Shown here: positions 5,082 to 8,277 of the stretch, one piece after another | Position numbering within the stretch: the stretch's first letter is position 1 | Layout of the letters: every line of letters begins with the position of its first letter | NCBI GenBank assembly: GCA_902795835.1 | Contig: CADBNA010000392.1 | Span: 1 to 8,277 of the forward strand | Origin: an uncultured Lachnospiraceae bacterium | GTDB lineage: Bacteria > Bacillota_A > Clostridia > Lachnospirales > Lachnospiraceae | Direction of reading: 5' to 3' | Length of the DNA: 8,277 nt | The notes under the pieces: model-generated | What the model was told of the DNA's origin: nothing | Databases searched by the model: none | What the model saw: the letters and a program-made list of their open reading frames with translations, nothing else | Made by a program: the position numbers and the translations under genes

Positions 5082-6929
5082 ATGGCATTTGACGGAATAG
5101 CGGTTGCCTGCCTGCGGCAGGAACTGGAGTGCGCCCTGCAGGGCGGATACATATCGAAAATCATTCAGCCGGAAAGCGATGAGATTCTGCTCACCGTCAA
5201 AAACAACGGATCGCAGATTCGTCTCCTGCTGTCCGCGAGCGCGTCGCTGCCCCTTGCCTATCTGACAGATGTCAACAGGCAGGCACCTATGCAGGCGCCC
5301 AACTTCTGCATGCTGCTGCGCAAGCACATCGGCGGCGGCCGGATTATTTCCGTCAGCCAGCCTGGACTGGAGCGCGTCCTGAATCTGGCCATCGAGCACC
5401 GGGATGAGCTCGGCGATCTGCAGACCGTCCATCTCATTCTGGAACTGATGGGCAAGCACAGCAACCTGATCCTGACAGACGACAGTGAACAGATCATCGA
5501 TGCCATCAAGCACGTATCGTTTCATGTCAGCTCCGTGCGGGAAGTTCTTCCCGGCCGCAGCTATTTTATACCGGAAACCAGGAACAAACAGGATCCTCTG
5601 TCCGCTTCCCGGGAAACCTTTCTGTCTGAAGTGTGTACAAAGCCTGTACCCGCAGCGCGCGCAGTGGCATCCTCTTTCATTGGCTTCTCCACCATCATAG
5701 CGGAAGAACTCTGCTTCCGCGCAGGCATAGACGGTGGTAAATCCGCCGGCTCACTTGACGCCGAAGAACAGGACCGCCTGTACCGGGCATTTGAACAGCT
5801 ATGCACAGACATCCGGGAAGGGCGCTTTGCCCCGGCGATCTACTATAAAGGAAAAGAACCGGCAGACTTCTCAGCCGTTCCGCTGACGATATACGGAGGG
5901 ACTGCATCCGCAGATCATACAGACTGCAGTCGCGCAGATTCAAAAAAAGATCCCTGCGCAGATGCAGACAATATTTCCTCCTCATCCGGTCAGAAGACCG
6001 GCAGGGACAAAAACAATGACACACGCAGCATCTCAGCCGTCATACGCCGGTACTACAGCGAAAAAGAACGCGTCACCCGTATCCGTCAGAAATCATCGGA
6101 TCTCAGGCGTGTCGTGACATCTTCCCTGGAGCGCTGCTCCCGCACTCTCTCACTGCAGGAAAAGCAGCTGAAGGATACGGAAAAAAGAGATAAATACAGG
6201 ATATACGGTGAACTGCTGAACACCTACGGCTACAGCCTGGAGCCGGGGGCCGACAAAATGGAGGCTGTCAACTACTACAATAACGAGCCGGTCACGGTTC
6301 CTCTCGACCCGCAGCTGTCAGCAGCAGAAAACGCGAAAAAATACTTTGACCGCTATGGCAAGCTGAAACGCACGGCAGAGGCACTGCAGGACCGGATCGA
6401 AGAAAGCCGGCAGGACGTACTGCAGCTCCGCAGCATCGCAGAAGCCCTGGAAATTGCCCGGAATGAAGAGGATCTCTCCCAGATCCGGCAGGAGCTCTCC
6501 GACTACGGCTACATCCACAGCAGACCGGCGGCGGGAAAAAAGAAAAAGCAGCCCGCCTCCAGACCACTGCACTATATCTCGTCCGACGGCTTCGATATTT
6601 ACGTAGGAAAAAACAACTACCAGAACGACGAAGTGTCCTTCCGCATAGCTTCCGGAAACGACTGGTGGTTCCACGCCAACGATATCCCCGGCTCCCACGT
6701 GATCGTCCGCGGCGGCTCCGAGCTGCCCGACCGCACGTTCAACGAAGCCGGCCGGCTTGCGGCATACTATTCCAGCGCCCGCACGGCGCCAAAGGTAGAG
6801 ATCGACTATACCCTTCGGAAAAACCTGCGCCGCCCAACCGGCGGCCGGCCGGGGTTTGTGGTGTATTATACGAACTACTCCATGATGGCCGAGCCGGATA
6901 TCAGCGGGATACGGGAGGCGGAGGTTTGA
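5082..6929 (+). CDS. rqcH: Ribosome quality control factor RqcH (NFACT family; formerly fibronectin-binding FbpA-like)
   Basis: This 615-residue protein matches the NFACT/Rqc2/NEMF family. RqcH binds stalled 50S subunits carrying peptidyl-tRNA and recruits tRNA-Ala to add a C-terminal alanine tail that marks the chain for degradation. The NFACT-N domain starts MAFDGIAV..L..EL and includes NFCMLLRKHI..G.I (residues 74-89), QPGLERVL (93-100) and ELMGKHSN (121-128). Charged helices of the coiled-coil region span about 320-475. The NFACT-R (DUF814) domain spans about 496-600, with DGFDIYVGKNNYQND, FHANDIPGSHVIVR and YYTNYSM. Residues 97-98 are Glu-Arg, where Bacillus subtilis has the functional Asp97-Arg98 pair. 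Residues about 274-316 form a polar, low-complexity insertion built on a 24-bp repeat. The ATG follows AAGAGGA (5068-5074). It is transcribed divergently from yicC. Confidence 0.95.
   Translation: MAFDGIAVACLRQELECALQGGYISKIIQPESDEILLTVKNNGSQIRLLLSASASLPLAYLTDVNRQAPMQAPNFCMLLRKHIGGGRIISVSQPGLERVLNLAIEHRDELGDLQTVHLILELMGKHSNLILTDDSEQIIDAIKHVSFHVSSVREVLPGRSYFIPETRNKQDPLSASRETFLSEVCTKPVPAARAVASSFIGFSTIIAEELCFRAGIDGGKSAGSLDAEEQDRLYRAFEQLCTDIREGRFAPAIYYKGKEPADFSAVPLTIYGGTASADHTDCSRADSKKDPCADADNISSSSGQKTGRDKNNDTRSISAVIRRYYSEKERVTRIRQKSSDLRRVVTSSLERCSRTLSLQEKQLKDTEKRDKYRIYGELLNTYGYSLEPGADKMEAVNYYNNEPVTVPLDPQLSAAENAKKYFDRYGKLKRTAEALQDRIEESRQDVLQLRSIAEALEIARNEEDLSQIRQELSDYGYIHSRPAAGKKKKQPASRPLHYISSDGFDIYVGKNNYQNDEVSFRIASGNDWWFHANDIPGSHVIVRGGSELPDRTFNEAGRLAAYYSSARTAPKVEIDYTLRKNLRRPTGGRPGFVVYYTNYSMMAEPDISGIREAEV
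5909..5980 (+). repeat. Degenerate 24-bp tandem repeat inside the rqcH linker
   Basis: CGCAGAT occurs at 5909, 5933 and 5957, an exact 24-bp (8-codon) period. The translated units all start with Ala-Asp: ADHTDCSR, ADSKKDPC, ADADNISS. The rest of each unit is much diverged. The repeat lies in a polar low-complexity segment between NFACT domains, where length change would be tolerated. Confidence 0.6.
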
Positions 6930-6948
6930 GGTTATATTTAAGACGTAC

Positions 6949-7113
6949 GCCGGGCGAAGGCAGGGGAACTCCTCTATGTCCGCTGCTCCGCCGGCCTGAG
7001 CCTGCTCGACTAAGGTGCCCGGGTGTAACCGACCCGGCCACCCAAGTCTCGACCGGTCTCGGACTCGTACTCGCCGGATGCGTCCGCCGAGGGTTCCCAT
7101 GCCTTCGCCCGGC
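6949..7113. ncRNA. GC-rich 165-nt hairpin element, candidate structured RNA or inverted-repeat element
   Basis: The two ends form 21-nt complementary arms (6949-6969 with 7093-7113) with a single mismatch (6963 against 7099). Four further pairs (CCTC 6971-6974 with GAGG 7089-7092) follow a one-base bulge. Inside is a strong local hairpin, 7014-7024 pairing with 7032-7042 (11 positions, one C-C mismatch, 7-nt loop). A weaker helix is CGGAC 7060-7064 with GTCCG 7082-7086. GC is about 70% by hand count, above the surroundings. Each arm is preceded, in opposite orientation, by TTATATT a few bases outside. No T-tract follows either end, so it is not a simple terminator. It starts 20 bp after the rqcH stop. 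I see no match to tmRNA, SRP RNA or RNase P RNA signatures. The transcribed strand is undecided. Confidence 0.5.
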
Positions 7114-7207
7114 TGTGAATATAATGATCATAGAGCCAGGAGTAACTCTCGGAAATAGGCAGGAAACAATAGATAATATTTGTATTTCTTGAATATTTCA
7201 CGGTTCA
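7114..7207. other. AT-rich spacer between the two hairpin elements; possible weak promoters
   Basis: This 94-bp stretch has no open reading frame of note. It contains TATAAT at 7120-7125 and GATAAT at 7172-7177 on the plus strand, and TATATT (complement of 7118-7123) on the minus strand. The minus-strand box would place a start point near 7111, almost at the first element's arm. None has a convincing -35 box, so promoter function is only suggested by position. Confidence 0.3.
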
Positions 7208-7444
7208 GCCGGCAGGGACAGCGATGCCGGCAGCCCGAATTTCGGAGGGTACACAGCAGTTCTTAGCTTACCGCAGTTTCCCGACAGTGAACGGCGGCTC
7301 ACAGCAAAAAAGGCGGCCATTTACAATAAATATGAAGTGAGAACGCCTTCAGTCCCTTCCGGAGAGAAAGGGAACTGCGGGAAGCTTAGAACTCCTTGTG
7401 CCCGGAGAACCTGAGGGCTCGTCGGTATCGCTGTCACTGCCGGC
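7208..7444 (+). ncRNA. 237-nt nested hairpin, candidate structured RNA
   Basis: The outer arms 7208-7230 and 7422-7444 pair over 23 positions with one mismatch and two G-U wobbles, counted for plus-strand RNA. Moving inward, AGCCC 7232-7236 pairs with GGGCT 7415-7419, and GGG/CAC (7247-7254) pairs with GTG/CCC (7398-7403). The inner arms 7258-7282 and 7370-7393 pair at 22 positions with two mismatches and a bulge. TGAA 7288-7291 pairs with TTCA 7348-7351, GGCG 7293-7296 with CGCC 7344-7347, and CTCAC 7298-7302 with GTGAG 7337-7341. An alternative hairpin, CAGTCCCTT 7350-7358 with AAGGGAACTG 7368-7377, competes with the inner arm. The wobbles favour the plus strand. No run of T follows, and the ATPase start is about 100 nt downstream, so it could be an independent RNA, an ATPase leader element or a decayed inverted-repeat element. 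Confidence 0.55.
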
Positions 7445-7511
7445 GTACATTCAAAATTATTGTGTATGTTCTCAAATAAAGACGTATGTTCCTAATCATA
7501 GGCGCACGTTC
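7445..7511 (+). repeat. Four degenerate boxes at about 20-bp spacing upstream of the ATPase gene
   Basis: GTACATTC at 7445, GTATGTTC at 7464 and again at 7484, and GCACGTTC at 7504 are spaced 19, 20 and 20 bp apart, close to two helical turns, and lie 35-100 bp before the ATPase start codon. The spacing would put bound proteins on one face of the DNA, but the units are short and decayed. No clear promoter could be picked in this stretch. Confidence 0.5.
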
Positions 7512-7545
7512 TGAACAGATCTAAAAACAGGAAGGTACAACATCC

Positions 7546-8277
7546 ATGCCACGAAAAAAAGCACCCAAACCCGCGGCCGCATCCGCAGATGCCGTGCGCC
7601 GCGATATGACGCGGTACACCGCAGACTCAGAGCTGGGTCTCACCTCCGAGCAGGTGGAAGAATACCGGAGCCACGGATGGGACAACCGCCCGGTCGATCC
7701 CCCCTCCAAATCAAAAGGCGAGATCATCTTCTCAAACCTCGTCACCTACTTCAACTTCATCTTTCTTGTGATCGCCGGACTGCTGATTTTCGTCGGTTCA
7801 TACCGGGACCTCACCTTCCTCCCGATCATTATCGCAAACGCCCTGATCGGCATCATCCAGGAGCTGCGCGCAAAAAAGACCCTGGATGAACTCACGGTCC
7901 TGAATGCTCCGAAAGCGCATGTAATACGGGACGGAAAAGAAAAGACCATTCCCGCCGAGCAGCTGGTTCTTGACGATGTGGTCATTTTCGCAGCCGGCAA
8001 CCAGATTCCCGCCGATGCCGTGGTCCTGGACGGATCAGTCTCCGTCAATGAATCCCTGCTGACCGGTGAGGCGGATGAAATACGCAAAAACGAGGGAGAT
8101 CATCTTCTCTCCGGAAGTTTTATCGTCTCTGGATCCTGCCGGGCCCGTCTGGAGAAAGTTGGCCGCGATTCCTACGTAAACCGTCTGACCACGCAGGCAA
8201 AACAGGCCAGAAAAGGCGAGCAGTCTGAAATGATCCGCTCGCTGAATCATATTGTCATTTTTGCAGGCATCTGCATC
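7546..8277 (+). CDS. P-type cation-transporting ATPase, N-terminal 244 residues (cut by window edge)
   Basis: The reading frame is open to the right edge. After a basic, Ala-rich leader (residues 1-20) and a short cytosolic N-terminal segment (LTSEQVEEYRSHGWDNRP, 32-49), there are two hydrophobic segments at about 65-85 and 90-106. The actuator domain follows, with VIRDGKEKTIPAEQL (126-140), GNQIPADAVVLDG (151-163) and VNESLLTGE (167-175), whose TGE is the dephosphorylation motif. The order and the VLNAPKAHVIRDG stretch resemble the CtpE/Exp7-like subgroup, often tied to calcium or other cation uptake or homeostasis, but the ion-binding helices and the DKTG phosphorylation site are outside the window. 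ATG 7546 is chosen over Met21 because AGGAAGG (7529-7535) precedes it at 10 nt. The ion specificity is not determinable here. Confidence 0.88.
   Translation, partial: MPRKKAPKPAAASADAVRRDMTRYTADSELGLTSEQVEEYRSHGWDNRPVDPPSKSKGEIIFSNLVTYFNFIFLVIAGLLIFVGSYRDLTFLPIIIANALIGIIQELRAKKTLDELTVLNAPKAHVIRDGKEKTIPAEQLVLDDVVIFAAGNQIPADAVVLDGSVSVNESLLTGEADEIRKNEGDHLLSGSFIVSGSCRARLEKVGRDSYVNRLTTQAKQARKGEQSEMIRSLNHIVIFAGICI

Noticed and set aside
6921..6934. GAGGTTTGAGGTTA at the rqcH stop as another stop-codon duplication
   Set aside because: A 7-bp repeat is too short to separate from chance.
6318..7100. A 260-codon minus-strand open frame across the rqcH 3' end and the first hairpin
   Set aside because: It is antisense to the conserved NFACT-R region and runs through the palindromic element. 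The translation has no recognisable domain.
7094..7125. Promoter using TATAAT at 7120-7125
   Set aside because: No usable -35 at 16-18 bp; the nearest weak candidate is 20 bp away inside the first element's arm. Kept only as a remark in the spacer entry.
6949..7444. tmRNA, RNase P RNA or SRP RNA in the intergenic region
   Set aside because: I looked for the tmRNA ends, the RNase P GAGGAAAGTCC and ACAGAA-type blocks, and the SRP GGTCAGG...GGAAGGAAGCAG loop; none is present.
6930..7460. Insertion-sequence remnant with target-site duplication
   Set aside because: No transposase fragment was seen and no matching short direct repeats flank either hairpin, so a mobile origin is left as an alternative only.

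Overview
This window looks like a chromosomal segment of a Clostridia-class Firmicute, most likely Lachnospiraceae with moderately high GC. The reasons are the clostridial gene order yicC-remA-gmk-rpoZ-rimO-pgsA-pncC, an RqcH/NFACT protein with the clostridial YYTNYSM...DISGI ending, a RemA homologue, and strong AGGAGG-type ribosome binding sites. The placement is an inference from family knowledge; no search was run.

Layout. Positions 1-4933 are a minus-strand gene cluster, read from right to left: yicC (endoribonuclease family), remA (DNA-binding regulator), gmk (guanylate kinase), rpoZ (RNA polymerase omega), rimO (S12 methylthiotransferase), pgsA (phosphatidylglycerophosphate synthase), pncC (NMN amidohydrolase) and the first 38 codons of an NADP-dependent isocitrate dehydrogenase. 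The genes are tightly packed, with no convincing terminator between them. A near-consensus promoter (TTGACG-17-TATAAT) drives the cluster. Back to back with it, its -35 box only 6 bp away, is a second strong promoter (TTGCAA-17-TATAAT) for rqcH at 5082-6929 on the plus strand, which encodes the ribosome-quality-control factor. Positions 6930-7545 hold no gene but are full of structure. From 7546 to the right edge is the N-terminal third or so of a P-type cation-transporting ATPase.

The cluster and rqcH are housekeeping functions linked to transcription, translation and nucleotide supply. The divergent promoter pair probably makes their initiation events compete.

The unusual content lies between genes. 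First, the rqcH-ATPase gap holds two adjacent large hairpin-forming elements. One spans 6949-7113, with 21-nt arms carrying one mismatch. The other spans 7208-7444 and is a nested rod with several long paired segments and a competing alternative hairpin. They are candidate structured noncoding RNAs or miniature inverted-repeat elements; I could not assign either to a known class. Second, four minus-strand genes (pncC, pgsA, remA, rpoZ) each carry a tandem or near-tandem duplication across or just after the stop codon, with periods of 39, 30, 28 and 22 bp. A similar 24-bp repeat sits inside a variable linker of rqcH, and a 20-bp-period repeat precedes the ATPase. Recurrent short duplication at gene 3' ends is the pattern most worth checking.
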